Assembly: GCA_028826165.1 (NCBI GenBank)
Contig: JAPDFW010000082.1
Span: 124,001-188,000, forward strand
DNA length: 64,000 bases
Direction: 5' to 3'
Origin: Anaeramoeba ignava
Lineage: Eukaryota > Metamonada > Anaeramoebidae
Shown here piece by piece: positions 24,701 to 37,587 of this stretch (positions are counted from its first letter, which is position 1; each line of letters starts with the position of its first letter). The notes below the pieces were generated by a model, which saw nothing but the letters and a program-made list of their open reading frames with translations, did no database searches and was not told where the DNA came from. Made by a program: the position numbers and the translations under genes.

Positions 24701-26922
24701 TCCTTTTTTGTTTTCGAAATCTCCTTTTCTTTTAAGGAATGTAATTTTTTCTTCAATAACTTCACCTTTTTTCGAATTATTATTAAATTTATTATTAAAT
24801 TTATTATTAAAATTATTATTAAAATTTATTATTAAATTTATTATTAAAAATTATTATTAAAATTATTATTAAAATTATTATTAAAATTATTATTAAATTT
24901 ATTATTAAATTTATTATTAAAATTATTATTAAATTTATTATTAAAATTATTATTAAAATTATTATTAAAATTATTATTAAAATTATTATTATATTTATTA
25001 TTAAAATTATTATTAAATTTATTATTAAAATTATTATTAAATTTATTATTAAAATTATTATTAAAATTTATTATTAAATTTATTATTAAATTTATTATTA
25101 AATTTATTATTAAAATTATTATTAAAAATTATTAAAATTATTATTAAATTGATTATTAAAATTATTATTAAATTGATTATTAAAAATTATTATTAAAAAT
25201 ATTTATTAAATTGATTATTAAATTTTATTATTAAATTTATTATTAAAATTATTATTAAAATTATTATTAAAATTATTATTAAAATTATTATTAAAATTAT
25301 TATTAAAATTATTATTAAATTTATTATTAAATTTATTATTAAATTTATTATTAAAATTATTATTAAATTTATTATTAAATTTATTATTAAATTATTATTA
25401 AAATTATTATTAAAATTATTATTAAAATTATTATTAAATTTATTATTAAATTTATTTATTAAATTTATTATTAAAATTATTATTAAAATTATTATTAAAT
25501 TTATTATTAAATTTATTATTAAATTTATTATTAAATTTATTATTAAAATTATTATTAAAATTATTATTAAAATTATTATTAAATTTGTTATTAAAATTAT
25601 TATTAAAAATTATTATTAAAATTATTATTAATTTATTATTAAAATTGATTATTAAATTTATTATTAAATTGATTATTAAATTTATTATTAAAAATTATTA
25701 TTAAAATTATTATTTAATTTATTATTTAATTTTATTATTTAATTTTATTATTTAATTTATTATTAAAATTATTATTAAATTATTATTAAAATTATTATTA
25801 AAATTATTATTAAATTTATTATTAAAATTATTATTAAAATTTATTATTAAATTTATTATTAAAATTATTATTAAAATTATTATTTTAATTTATTATTAAA
25901 TTTATTATTTAAATTTATTATTAAAATTATTATTAAAATTATTATTAAAATTGTTATTAAAATTATTATTAAATTTATTATTAAATTTATTATTGAAATT
26001 TATTATTAAAATTATTATTAAAAATTATTATTAAAATTATTATTAAAATTATTATTAAATTTATTATTAAATTTATTATTAAATTTATTATTAAAATTAT
26101 TATTAAATTTATTATTAATTTATTATTAAATTTATTTATTAAATTTATTATTAAAATTATTATTAAAATTATTATTAAATTTATTATTAAATTTATTATT
26201 AAATTTATTATTAAAATTATTATTAAATTTATTATTAAAATTATTATTAAATTTATTATTAAATTTATTATTAAAATTATTATTAAATTGATTATTAAAA
26301 TTATTATTAAATTTATTATTAAATTTATTATTAAAATTATTATTAAAATTATTATTAAATTTATTATTAAATTTATTATTAAATTTATTATTAAATTTAT
26401 TATTAAATTTATTATTAAATTTATTATTAAATTTATTATTAAAATTATTATTAATTTATTATTAAATTTATTATTAAATTGATTATTAAAATTATTATTA
26501 AAATTTATTATTAAATTTATTTAAATAAGTTTACTAAATCCACTTGGAGCATTTTGTAAAACAAGCAGAATAATCGACTTAAAATTCCTTAATTTTAAAC
26601 ACTCATTAAGATGACTAAGTTGATCCAAAATATCTTTCTCTGATTTTTTTGTGTTTAAAAAATCGAATTGATGGCAAGAAACAACAACAACAGGATAAGT
26701 ATAAAAATGCTTTATAAGCCAATTTCCACTAATTATCCCACCAGGAATGTAATTATCAAGTTCTTGTATTGATGTTCTTTTGTGCGGTCTTATATCTGTA
26801 AATGATACAAAATTGAATTTATTTTCAAATTTTTTTTGAATAGAAATTTGTGTTTCAGGATTTCCTGTCAATCCTACTAAAGGAATGGGATGTGTTAATA
26901 ACTCTTTGGGATATATATTCAT
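21705..26922 (-). CDS. TRAPPC11: TRAPPC11 (foie gras) trafficking-complex subunit
   Basis: Subunit of the TRAPP III tethering and Rab1-GEF complex acting at ER-Golgi and autophagy steps. Three exons (26535-26922, 23591-24765, 21705-23405) give 1087 residues against 1133 in human. The N-terminus has PLVGLTGN and HKRTSIQELDNYIPGGI with GNWLIKHFYTYPVVVV, aligning to human PKRTSYEWYIPKGI. The foie-gras helical domain in exon 2 has FYSECRIDFKNAIKYYQKSY and the ITRLHF...GIEEFHKHINF block. Exon 3 is the beta-rich gryzun-type domain, ending FLFSGVSSINVDILPNENKT and ISYNFIPVFQGL, close to the human C-terminus. Intron 1 is 1.77 kb and intron 2 185 bp. Both junctions keep frame, and the first restores SGFSEVIEEK. 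Confidence 0.93.
24775..26525 (-). repeat. 12-bp AAAATTATTATT array forming TRAPPC11 intron 1 (24766-26534)
   Basis: About 1.75 kb of AAAATTATTATT and AAATTTATTATT units on the + strand, with scattered AAATTGATTATT variants and one-base slippage. It is the longest intron in the window. The exons on both sides are unmistakably TRAPPC11. Confidence 0.97.
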
Positions 26923-27045
26923 TTCTTATTTTTAATTTTTTCAAAATATGTAATTTGCTTATAAATTGATATATTAATTTTTAGTTTAATTTAAGATTAA
27001 CGGAAAAATTAAATTATGAAAAAAAAAAACAAAAAAAAAATGAAT

Positions 27046-27087
27046 TTTTTCATTTTTTCATTTTTTTTCTTTATTAATTAATAAAAA
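27046..27087 (+). promoter_or_regulatory. TTTTTTCAT tract upstream of the 27088 gene
   Basis: Two CATs 8 bp apart in a T-tract, followed by TTTATTAATTAATAAAAA and the start codon. Same element type as before several other genes here. Confidence 0.35.
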
Positions 27088-29178
27088 ATGAAAATCATCT
27101 TTTTTTTAATTATTATAGTTATTATTTTTATCAATTTTCCTCAATCAATTCAAAATGAAAATGAATTCGAAAATGAAAATCAATTTCTTCATTTTTCTCA
27201 AAACAAAAAAAATGATCCAAAAGGATTAATTGATGAATTTGAAAAATTATCATCAAAACAAAAACAATTTTGGTCTTCTGTTCAATTTGAAGATGATTTT
27301 ATTCTTATTGGAGACTCTGATATTATACAGCACTTCAAGAATACAATTCAAAACATAAAAATAAAAATACCTGTTATTGTTAAATTAATTGGATTTGATG
27401 GAAATTCAAATCAAAATTCAAATCAAAATTCAAATCAAAATTTTAACTTAAAAATTGAAATGGAACACATACAATTATATTTGGATATTTTAGCTTCAAA
27501 AACAAATCGAATTTTTAATATCCAACAAGAATCATTTTTAAATTTAAATCCTGTTATTGATTATTCTTTCCAAATTGTGGCTTCAAACTCTTCAATTTCA
27601 AAACAACTTTCTCTATTATTCAAAAATCAATTAGAAAAAACTCCATTAAAATCACCTTTTTTGGAAGAGGTTCCTCTTCAAATAATTTCCAGAAATGATG
27701 TCGAAGAAATTTTATATTCAGATTTTGAATCAAATAATAATAATAATAGTTTTGTAATTTATGTTGTCAATTCAAACTCAGAATCAAATTATAAATATAT
27801 CAATTCTAAAGGTTGTGTTTCCAATATATTTCTTGCAAAATCTTCTCGTTTTATTTGGATTGATGTTTCTTCAAACCCACCAATATATGGATTATCATAT
27901 ACTAAGGAAATATTCAATTCATTATCTTTCCCATCTTTGATAAATTTTGTCAAAAAAAACACTCAATTTGAATCCAAAATTTCCAAAAGAAAATTTATTT
28001 CTTCAATTTCAAGGTTTGCAGACCAAGTTTCAACAAAATTTATTATCCCACAAATTGAAAAACTCCCAAATAAACTTTCCATTTCCGATGAAATTATTTA
28101 TCATTTTATTGAAATAAATCAAAATGATCAATCAAAATTTGATTGGGATTTACTCAAAAAATCAATAGAATCGTTCCATTTACCACCATATAAATTCAAG
28201 ATAGAAACAAGAAAATACAACTTAGAGAATTGTGAAAGTTGTAATCTTGCATTCTATTTATCTCAACAAAATCCAAATACTATTAATTCTCAAGAAATTC
28301 ATTTTTGGTTAAACAAATTTTTTGGAAACAATGAAAATCAAAATGAAAATCAAAATCAAAATCAAACTTCATTTTATATTTTCATATTTACAATATCACA
28401 AAAAACACCAGTTTTATTTGATCACGAAAAAATAATATCAGTTGATAATCAATCAATTATTGCCTTTTATAATATTAATGAAGAAGAAGAAAAAAAAAAT
28501 ATCAAGATTAATGAAGCAGTTTTTTGTTTAAATCAAGATGATTCAAACCAAATACTTTATCAAGATATCAACAACCAAACCTTAATAACTCAAAAAATCA
28601 TTTGGAATTTGATGAGAATTGTCTTTGGAATTTTGCCCAGTTATTATCAATGGAATCCAAAAGAAACCAAAATTGAATTCGATTATTTCTTAACTTTTTC
28701 AGGAGGAACATTTAGTGAATTTTCAGATGATTTAATATCACCAATACACACAGAAATAGGATATCGACAAGTGATTTATTCTTTGATTTATAACTATTAC
28801 TTAGTGCTTACGGATGCATTTAGAGAATTTGAGATGCTTCATATGAAAATATATGAAATTTTAAGTGAAGAAAACTATAAAATTTTTATTCAAAGATTAA
28901 ATGTTTTCAAATTCAAAATGAACAAAATCCAAAACAGTTTCCAAGAATTTGATTTACAAAGTGGATTGTATTTTGCTTATTCTATGAAACATGAAGTTGA
29001 TTCAATTAAAAAAATCATAAAATCTTCTGTTTTGGAATTCCAATCTGTGATTTATTGTGAAGATGATTCGTTCACTTTAAATGAAAAGAATAGAAGAAAT
29101 AACCAATTCTTTTTATTCATTGATTTTATTTTGCTTGTTTTCATTTTTTATTTCATTTTCAAAAATCCAAATAGATGA
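27088..29178 (+). CDS. Type I membrane protein of the secretory pathway, unknown function
   Basis: A single exon of 696 residues. It begins with a clear signal peptide (IIFFLIIIVIIFINF, cleavage near residue 21) and ends with one membrane segment (FFLFIDFILLVFIFYFIF, about 672-690) followed by a short KNPNR tail, so the bulk should be lumenal. Blocks that look conserved rather than low complexity are IPVIVKLIGFDG (about 97-108), SRFIWIDVSSNPPIYGLSY (about 255-275) and FLTFSGGTFSEFSDD. These remind me of plant At3g28720-type secretory membrane proteins, but I cannot confirm that. N/Q-rich runs (NSNQNSNQN, ENQNENQNQ) interrupt it. It lies 51 bp upstream of the nucleotide-sugar transporter on the same strand. 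Confidence 0.8.
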   Translation: MKIIFFLIIIVIIFINFPQSIQNENEFENENQFLHFSQNKKNDPKGLIDEFEKLSSKQKQFWSSVQFEDDFILIGDSDIIQHFKNTIQNIKIKIPVIVKLIGFDGNSNQNSNQNSNQNFNLKIEMEHIQLYLDILASKTNRIFNIQQESFLNLNPVIDYSFQIVASNSSISKQLSLLFKNQLEKTPLKSPFLEEVPLQIISRNDVEEILYSDFESNNNNNSFVIYVVNSNSESNYKYINSKGCVSNIFLAKSSRFIWIDVSSNPPIYGLSYTKEIFNSLSFPSLINFVKKNTQFESKISKRKFISSISRFADQVSTKFIIPQIEKLPNKLSISDEIIYHFIEINQNDQSKFDWDLLKKSIESFHLPPYKFKIETRKYNLENCESCNLAFYLSQQNPNTINSQEIHFWLNKFFGNNENQNENQNQNQTSFYIFIFTISQKTPVLFDHEKIISVDNQSIIAFYNINEEEEKKNIKINEAVFCLNQDDSNQILYQDINNQTLITQKIIWNLMRIVFGILPSYYQWNPKETKIEFDYFLTFSGGTFSEFSDDLISPIHTEIGYRQVIYSLIYNYYLVLTDAFREFEMLHMKIYEILSEENYKIFIQRLNVFKFKMNKIQNSFQEFDLQSGLYFAYSMKHEVDSIKKIIKSSVLEFQSVIYCEDDSFTLNEKNRRNNQFFLFIDFILLVFIFYFIFKNPNR

Positions 29179-29229
29179 TGAAAAATAAAAAAAAATTTTG
29201 AAATTAAATCATTTTTTTAAATAAAAGAA

Positions 29230-30261
29230 ATGGAATTTAAATTATTTTTTCTATTTTTACAAATTTTATCAGGATGTGGAATAAATAATATTGCACTTGA
29301 ATTCATTTTAAAATTAGATTCAAAATGTGGGATATTTTTAACATTTTTTGAATTATCTTCAATAGCAATAGTTAATTTACCAAGAATAATATCAAAATAT
29401 TTACAAGGAAAAGGTGCTAAAATACCATTTAAATCATTTCTTCCTCTTGTAGGAACTTTTTTCTTACTTTCTATAACAAATAATATTGCATATGCATTTT
29501 CAATTCCTGTTCCTTTACACATGATTTTTAGATCAGCTTCTTTAATTACAAATGCTTTACTTCGTTTTTTAATTTTAAACGAAAAAATCAATTTAAAACA
29601 ATTATTTGCTCTTATTTTTGTTTCATTTGGAACTTTTACTGCTTCTTTTTCTTCATATAAACTTTCAAAACAACAAAATATTAATAATATTAATAATATA
29701 ATTATTGAATCAGAACAAAAACCTGGAAATTTTTTAATTGGAGTCTTTTTTCTATTTGTTGTTCTTTTTATGTCAGCTTTTCTTGGTGTTTTACAAGAGA
29801 TTACTTATAAGAAATATGGGAGATATCCTGAAGAAGTTTTATATTTCTCACATTCTTTATCAGTTCCTTTATTTATTCCATTTTATAAAAATATTTATTC
29901 ACACATTAAGATATTTAACAAATCAAAACCTTTTATTTTCTCTGATGAAATGATTTCTATTATTCCATCTTTTATTTCTCAAATTCCAAGATTATGGATT
30001 TTTTTCTTTATTAATATTTTAACTTATCATTTTTGTATTAGAGGAGTTTATCAAATTTCAAGTATTACAGATTCTTTAACAACAACTTTTATGTTATCAG
30101 TTAGGAAATTTATTAGTATTTTAATAAGTGTTCTTTATTTTAGAAATGTTTTTACTTTTTATCATTGGATTTCAACAATTTTGGTTTTTTCTGGTTCAAT
30201 TTTTTATGTTATTGGGAAAATGGAAAATAATCAAAAAAAAGAAATAAAGAAATCAAATTAA
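29230..30261 (+). CDS. SLC35B4: SLC35B4-type UDP-sugar transporter
   Basis: Golgi/ER antiporter that imports UDP-xylose or UDP-GlcNAc in exchange for nucleotide monophosphate. A single exon encodes 343 residues with about ten membrane segments, essentially the human length (331). Diagnostic blocks are SGCGINNIALE at the N-terminus, NNIAYAFSIPVPLHMIFRSASL (human: NIAMPLHMIFRSGSL), MSAFLGVLQEITYKKYGRYP (human: MSARMGIFQETLYKRFGKH), then SHSLSVPLFIPF, and CIRGVYQISS followed by LSVRKFISILISVLYFRN (human: LRKFVSLIFSILYFQN). The C-terminus is lysine-rich. Which sugar it carries cannot be told from sequence. With DOLK nearby it belongs to the glycosylation machinery. Confidence 0.93.
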   Translation: MEFKLFFLFLQILSGCGINNIALEFILKLDSKCGIFLTFFELSSIAIVNLPRIISKYLQGKGAKIPFKSFLPLVGTFFLLSITNNIAYAFSIPVPLHMIFRSASLITNALLRFLILNEKINLKQLFALIFVSFGTFTASFSSYKLSKQQNINNINNIIIESEQKPGNFLIGVFFLFVVLFMSAFLGVLQEITYKKYGRYPEEVLYFSHSLSVPLFIPFYKNIYSHIKIFNKSKPFIFSDEMISIIPSFISQIPRLWIFFFINILTYHFCIRGVYQISSITDSLTTTFMLSVRKFISILISVLYFRNVFTFYHWISTILVFSGSIFYVIGKMENNQKKEIKKSN

Positions 30262-30378
30262 ATAAAAAATAGAAATTAAAATTAATTAAAATTTCCTTTC
30301 AAAATTTGTTTTAATTTTGTTTTGAATTGAAAAGAAAAATTGAATTGAAAAGAAAAATTGAATTGAAAGAAAAATTGC

Positions 30379-33177
<2,799 letters not shown>

Positions 33178-33466
33178 TTCTTATTTAATTATTAATTAGG
33201 AATATTAATTAGAAATTTATTTATTTTTGTTTATTTATTTTACTTAAAAATTGAAATAGAAAATTGAAAAGAAAAAAATGAAAAAAAAATTAAAATTAAA
33301 ATATTTTTTTTTTGCTTTTTTTTTGTTTAAAATAAAATAAATAAAAAAAGGAGAAAAACTTAAAAGGGATCTTTTTATTTATTTATTTTTCTTTCTTTTT
33401 TATTTTTGTTTCTAAAAAAAAAGAAGAAAAGAAATTTGATTAAATTGATTTTTTCCTTAAATTTAA

Positions 33467-34797
33467 TTAAAATTTTTCTGCTTTTTTTAAATTTTCATTT
33501 GTAGTTTCAAATTTAGATTGAAGTTTTAAAATTATTGAAGATTGTTTCCATAAATAAAATGTTAAAATAGATTGAAAAAATAAGGAAACCCATTCACTTA
33601 TTGATCCAAGAAATCCTTTACTTAAATGATCTAAAAATGGAATGGAAACATAAGCAACAATCCACCAAAAAATTGGTTTTAAAATTTTTGGACTAATTTT
33701 ATATTTGGACATACACCAACAAATAGGCGCAAGTAAAGAGTAAAGGATCTTTTTTTAATTATAATTTTAATTTTAAATTTAATTTTAATTTTAAATTTAA
33801 TATTAATTTTAAATTGAATTTTAATTTTAATTTTGATTTTAGTTTTAATTTTAATTTTAATTTTAATTTTAATTTGAATTTTAATTTTATTTTGAATTTT
33901 AATTTTAATTTTGGATTTAATTTTAATTTTAATTTTAATTTTAATTTTAATTTTAATTTTAATTTTAATTTTAATTTTAATTTTAATTTTAATTTTAATT
34001 TTAATTTTAATTTTAATTTTAATTTTGATATTAATTTTAATTTAATTTTTGATTTGAATTTTTAAATTGAATTTTAATTTTAATTTTAATTTTAATTTTA
34101 ATTTTAATTTTAATTTTAATTTTGAATTGAATTTTAAAATTGAATTTTAATTTGAATTTTTAAATTGAATTTTAATTTTAAAATTGAATTTTAATTTTAA
34201 TTCGAAAAATCTACAAATTTTATATTTGATGATATTGCCAATAAAAGAAATTTCCAATCAAATTGTGTCTTGAGAGTTCCAATCCATAAAATTAAAAATT
34301 TAGAAAAAAAAGATTCTGAAGATCCCCAACTAAAAGCTAATAAAGGAGTTCCTCTTTCATTTATTTTTAAGAACTTAATTAGCCAGTACATCCCAATAAA
34401 ATCAAGAAGCTCTATAATAAATAACATTATTGCTGAAATGATCTTAAAAGAAATGGTTATTTTTTCTTCTGTTTCTTGATCAGGTAAAAATGTTGCCATT
34501 AATCCAAGCTTTTTTTTTAATTTAAAAATGTGAAAGAAGAAGAATAAACAAAAAGAAAGAAAAAATTATATAATTATATAAATTTAATTTTTAATCATTT
34601 CTCATTCAAATTAACAAAATTAATTCATTTCTTTCATTTCTTAAATTGCAAACTTTAATTATTATTGTTATAACATAAGCACTTATTCCATAAAGATATG
34701 TTGTTGTTTGAAATCTTGACACTAAATTGTGCTTATAAAACATAAAAGGAACTGAAACTAATATTGAAATACAAGTTGAAAGATAAACGAAACCCAT
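33467..34797 (-). CDS. TMEM147: TMEM147, BOS-complex membrane protein
   Basis: Polytopic ER protein; in animals TMEM147 forms the BOS complex with Nicalin and NOMO at the multipass translocon. Three exons (34654-34797, 34215-34508, 33467-33748) give 239 residues (human 224) with about seven hydrophobic segments. The first splice restores IIIKLGLMATFLPDQE, aligned with human QLCKMLFLATFFPTWE. Later come ELLDFIGMYWLI (human DVADLIGLNLVM), LLAFSWGSSESFFSK (human VAALGWATAELIMSR) and QFDWKFLLLAISSNI (human EFDWKYIQMSIDSNI). The C-terminus has a charged tail (KFETTNENLKKAEKF). Orthology is clear from ordered motifs across all three exons. Confidence 0.9.
33755..34200 (-). repeat. TTTTAA array in TMEM147 intron 2 (33749-34214)
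   Basis: TTTTAA hexamers on the + strand with TTTGAATT and AAATTTAA interruptions. Same dominant unit as in p67phox-like intron 1 and the 48.4-49.0 kb tract. Confidence 0.93.
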
Positions 34798-34841
34798 TTT
34801 ATTTCTATTATTTTGTTTTATATTTTTTTTTATTATCGAAA

Positions 34842-34870
34842 AAAAATGAAAAAAATGAAAAAAAATGAAA
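34842..34870 (-). promoter_or_regulatory. TTTTTTTCAT tract upstream of TMEM147
   Basis: Three sense-strand CATs about 9-10 bp apart (+ ATG near 34846, 34855, 34865), some 50-70 bp before the start codon. A recurring element in this window. Confidence 0.35.
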
Positions 34871-34932
34871 ATAAAAAAATTTTTTTTATCATTTCAAAAA
34901 AAAAAAATAAATTTATTTCTTTTTTTGTTTTT

Positions 34933-36627
34933 CTAAATTCTGATTTTTCTCACTAAACCATAAGCAACTGTTACACCTTTTTTTTTTTGTTATATAAAAA
35001 AATGTCAAAAAAAAATTAGAAAAATTGTTTAATTTAATGGAAAAAACAAAAGTGGAATTACCTCGATCTCTCAATAATATTTTTGATAATGGTTCAAAAA
35101 TAGAAAAGGGTTCAATACAAATTTCCTGGAATAAACTAATCTTCACAACTCCAGATTCGCCTTCTTTGAGAAATAAAGGATTTTTTTTCTTCATCTTTTT
35201 GTGATTCACACTTGATATGATTTCAGTTACTTCGCATTCTGAAAAGGAACTTAAAGAATGAAGAATGCATTTGAATCCTTTTGCAAATATCCCAGTTGTT
35301 CCACAAATTGTTATTTGACAAAGAAGTTGCTTTGGGATTGATACTGAAGATTGAGAATCGCACAAAACACACCCAGCATCAATGTATTCAAATGATTCTG
35401 GATCCAATATAATCTTCACTTGATCTCCACTTTTACATTCTTTAACTGAGGATTCTTGAATTTTAATATCTTTGATTTCACATTTGAACTTGTGTTTTTG
35501 TTGGTAAATAAATAATAAACTGTAATAATTTATATTTTAAAATGTTGAATTACTTTTTTTGGAAATATCATGATTTGTTTTTTTTTCGAAATTTTTCCTG
35601 ATAATACTTTCCCAAATAAATATATTTCCTTCATTGTTTTTTGGTATTTATCTAAAACAAGCATTCGGAATTGATTCTCTATAAATTTTTCTTGTTTTAT
35701 ATAATTATCTATGATATCCAAAAGAGATTGATCTTTGCAATTTAAATTTTCAATTAAATTTTCAATTTGAATTTGATTTTGATTTTGATTTTGATTTTGA
35801 TTTTGATTTTGATTTTGATTTTGATTTTGATTTTGATTTTGATTTTTTGAAATATTCATTCCAGTTCTTGCTGAAATTGGAAGAAAAAAAACTTGTTTCT
35901 CCAAATCTAATCCAATTTTCTGCATAAAATTTGAAAGAGAACTCACAATAATTTTCAAATATTCTGGCTCTACTAACAAATCTATTTTATTAATCAACAC
36001 AACAAATTGAGAAATACCAAGACTTTTGGCAATTAATAAATGTTCCACAGTTTGTCCTTTTGGAAATCCTTCTTCAAATTCTTCTTTAATTGAACTTACA
36101 ACTAATAATCCCAAATCTATTTGAGAAATGGTATTGATCACTAAAAAAATTTTTTTTGTTCCACTTTTTTGTTTTAATTGTTTTTTTTTCTTCTTATATT
36201 TTTTCATTTACTTTCAGGTATAAAATATTTTTTTCCTGGAATATCAAACAAAATAATTTGCTTATTTTTTGTTTCTAAATGAAATTTTGTTATTTCTTGA
36301 CTTGAATTCTAAATGAAAGAAAAAAAGAAAGAAATTATTTTTAAATTTTCTTTTCTTTTCTTTTCTTTTCTTTTTTACTGAAATTCTTTCTTCATTTGAA
36401 TTATCAGTTATCCAAGAAAAATGTTGATTTTGATTATTTCCTGAAAATTGTTGAAAAAGTTTCAAAACTTTTTGATTGATTTTTCCTGTTTGAATTAAAA
36501 TTTGACCAGCAATAGAACTTTTTCCAGATCCATTTTGTCCAATTAACGCAATAGAAATTTGCTTTTTAATTTGAGTTTGATTTTTTTCTTGATCTGAAGT
36601 TTCATCTTCAAGATAAATAAAATTCAT
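34933..36627 (-). CDS. Divergent HBS1/eRF3-family translational GTPase
   Basis: EF1A-superfamily GTPase close to HBS1 and eRF3, which deliver Pelota or eRF1 to the ribosome for rescue or termination. Five exons (36379-36627, 36212-36308, 35554-36140, 35062-35488, 34933-34976) encode 467 residues. G1 is GQNGSGKS (30-37) instead of GHVDAGKS. The switch I threonine position reads Ser (ERISNSS for ERDKGKT). G3 is DIPGKK (105-110) instead of DAPGHK, so the catalytic histidine is lysine. G4 NKID (166-169) and SAR are intact. A Gln-Asn run is inserted after TGMNISK. Domain 3 ends ILLRDRGVTVAYGLVRKIRI, matching the family end FxLRxxGxTIAxGxV. The splice at exon 2/3 restores FIPEMINTISQIDLGLLVVS (family: FVPNMIGGASQADLAVLV). 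There is no N-terminal extension, unlike typical eRF3 or HBS1. It is probably a paralogue, leaning HBS1. Confidence 0.85.
35770..35846 (-). repeat. In-frame CAAAAT hexamer run encoding poly(Gln-Asn)
   Basis: About 12 GATTTT hexamers (+ strand) within the GTPase domain of the HBS1/eRF3-like gene. On the sense strand they read as alternating Gln and Asn codons. The array is pure at DNA level, so it looks like a recent microsatellite expansion in coding sequence. Confidence 0.95.
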
Positions 36628-36639
36628 AAAAATAAAAAA

Positions 36640-36670
36640 AATAAAAAATGAAAAAAATAAAAAATGAAAA
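36640..36670 (-). promoter_or_regulatory. T-tract/CAT element upstream of the HBS1/eRF3-like gene
   Basis: Two sense-strand CATs 16 bp apart (+ ATG near 36648 and 36664) in a T-tract, 20-40 bp before the start codon. A poorer match than the other copies. Confidence 0.3.
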
Positions 36671-36800
36671 ATAAAAAAAAATAAAAATAAATAAAAAATT
36701 AAAAAATAAAAAAGGGAAAATTATTTTCAATTTCTTTTTTCTTTTAAAAAAACAAATTCCACTTTTTCTTTTTGTTTTTTTTTATTTAAATTTTTTTTTC

Positions 36801-36870
36801 CTTTTTTTCATTTTTTTCATTTTTTTTTTTCATTTTTTCATTTTTCATTTTTTCATTTTTTCATTTATTT
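36801..36870 (+). promoter_or_regulatory. Seven-copy TTTTTTCAT tract upstream of the acidic-protein gene
   Basis: CAT at about 36809, 36818, 36831, 36839, 36846, 36854 and 36862 in a pure T background, ending 20 bp before the start codon. It is the longest copy of this element in the window. It shares the divergent gap with the GTPase gene's own reverse-strand copy. Confidence 0.45.
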
Positions 36871-36882
36871 TTCCTTTTTTCA

Positions 36883-37587
36883 ATGTCTGGAGATCCTTTT
36901 GAAGATGATAATGATGACTTTTTTGATGATGAAGACGAAGATGATGATAAAGATCCTTTTAATATAAATGACAAAGAAAAAGACAAACAAACCAAGAAAT
37001 TAGAAGATAAAAAAGCAGGAGATACAAAACCAAAAAAAGATGATAAAGATGAAGACGATGATGATGATGATGATGATAAAGATCTTTTTAAAGATGAAGA
37101 CGATGATGATGATGATAAAGATCTTTTTAAAGATGAAGACGATGAAGATGATGATGATGATAAAGATCCTTTTGATGATGATAAAGATCTTTTTGAAGAT
37201 GATGATGACAAAGAAAAAGACAAACAAACCAAGAAATTAGAAGATTCAAATACAAAAAATTCAAATACAAAAAATTCAAATACAAAAAATTCAAATACAA
37301 AAAATTCAAATACAAAAAATTCAAATAATACAAAAAATTCAAATAATACAAAAAATTCAAATACAAAAAATAAAGATGATAAAGGTCTTTTTGATGAAGA
37401 TGATGAAGATGAAGATATTTTTGGTGAAGATAATGATCAATTACCATTGAGAGATTTCTTGAAATTGGTGACACTTATAAACAAACAAATTAAAGAGAAA
37501 AAAAAAAAAACAAAAAACAAAAAAGATCTTCTAATACTTGATTTAAAAAAAGATTTCCAAATCAAACCAGTAAAAATCAAAAATTAA
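36883..37587 (+). CDS. Acidic low-complexity protein with DPF/DLF (LFa-like) motifs
   Basis: A single exon of 234 residues. It is dominated by Asp/Glu runs punctuated by short hydrophobic motifs: DPF near the start, then DPFN, DLFKDED twice, DPFDDD, DLFEDD, GLFDED and DIFGED. Two acidic blocks each end in an identical KEKDKQTKKLED segment, indicating an internal duplication. A six-fold SNTKN run (with SNNTKN variants) follows, then a non-repetitive tail (LPLRDFLKLVTLINKQIKEK, DLLILDLKK). Acidic LF-D/E-LF spacing is the motif by which the WASH-complex subunit FAM21 binds retromer, and DPF binds AP-2 appendages; both comparisons are inference from motif shape. I do not recognise an orthologue. 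Confidence 0.75.
   Translation: MSGDPFEDDNDDFFDDEDEDDDKDPFNINDKEKDKQTKKLEDKKAGDTKPKKDDKDEDDDDDDDDKDLFKDEDDDDDDKDLFKDEDDEDDDDDKDPFDDDKDLFEDDDDKEKDKQTKKLEDSNTKNSNTKNSNTKNSNTKNSNTKNSNNTKNSNNTKNSNTKNKDDKGLFDEDDEDEDIFGEDNDQLPLRDFLKLVTLINKQIKEKKKKTKNKKDLLILDLKKDFQIKPVKIKN

Noticed and set aside
24780-26520. Possible centromere or satellite block
   Set aside because: Size and purity looked satellite-like, but it is bounded by TRAPPC11 exons that join in frame, so it is an intron.
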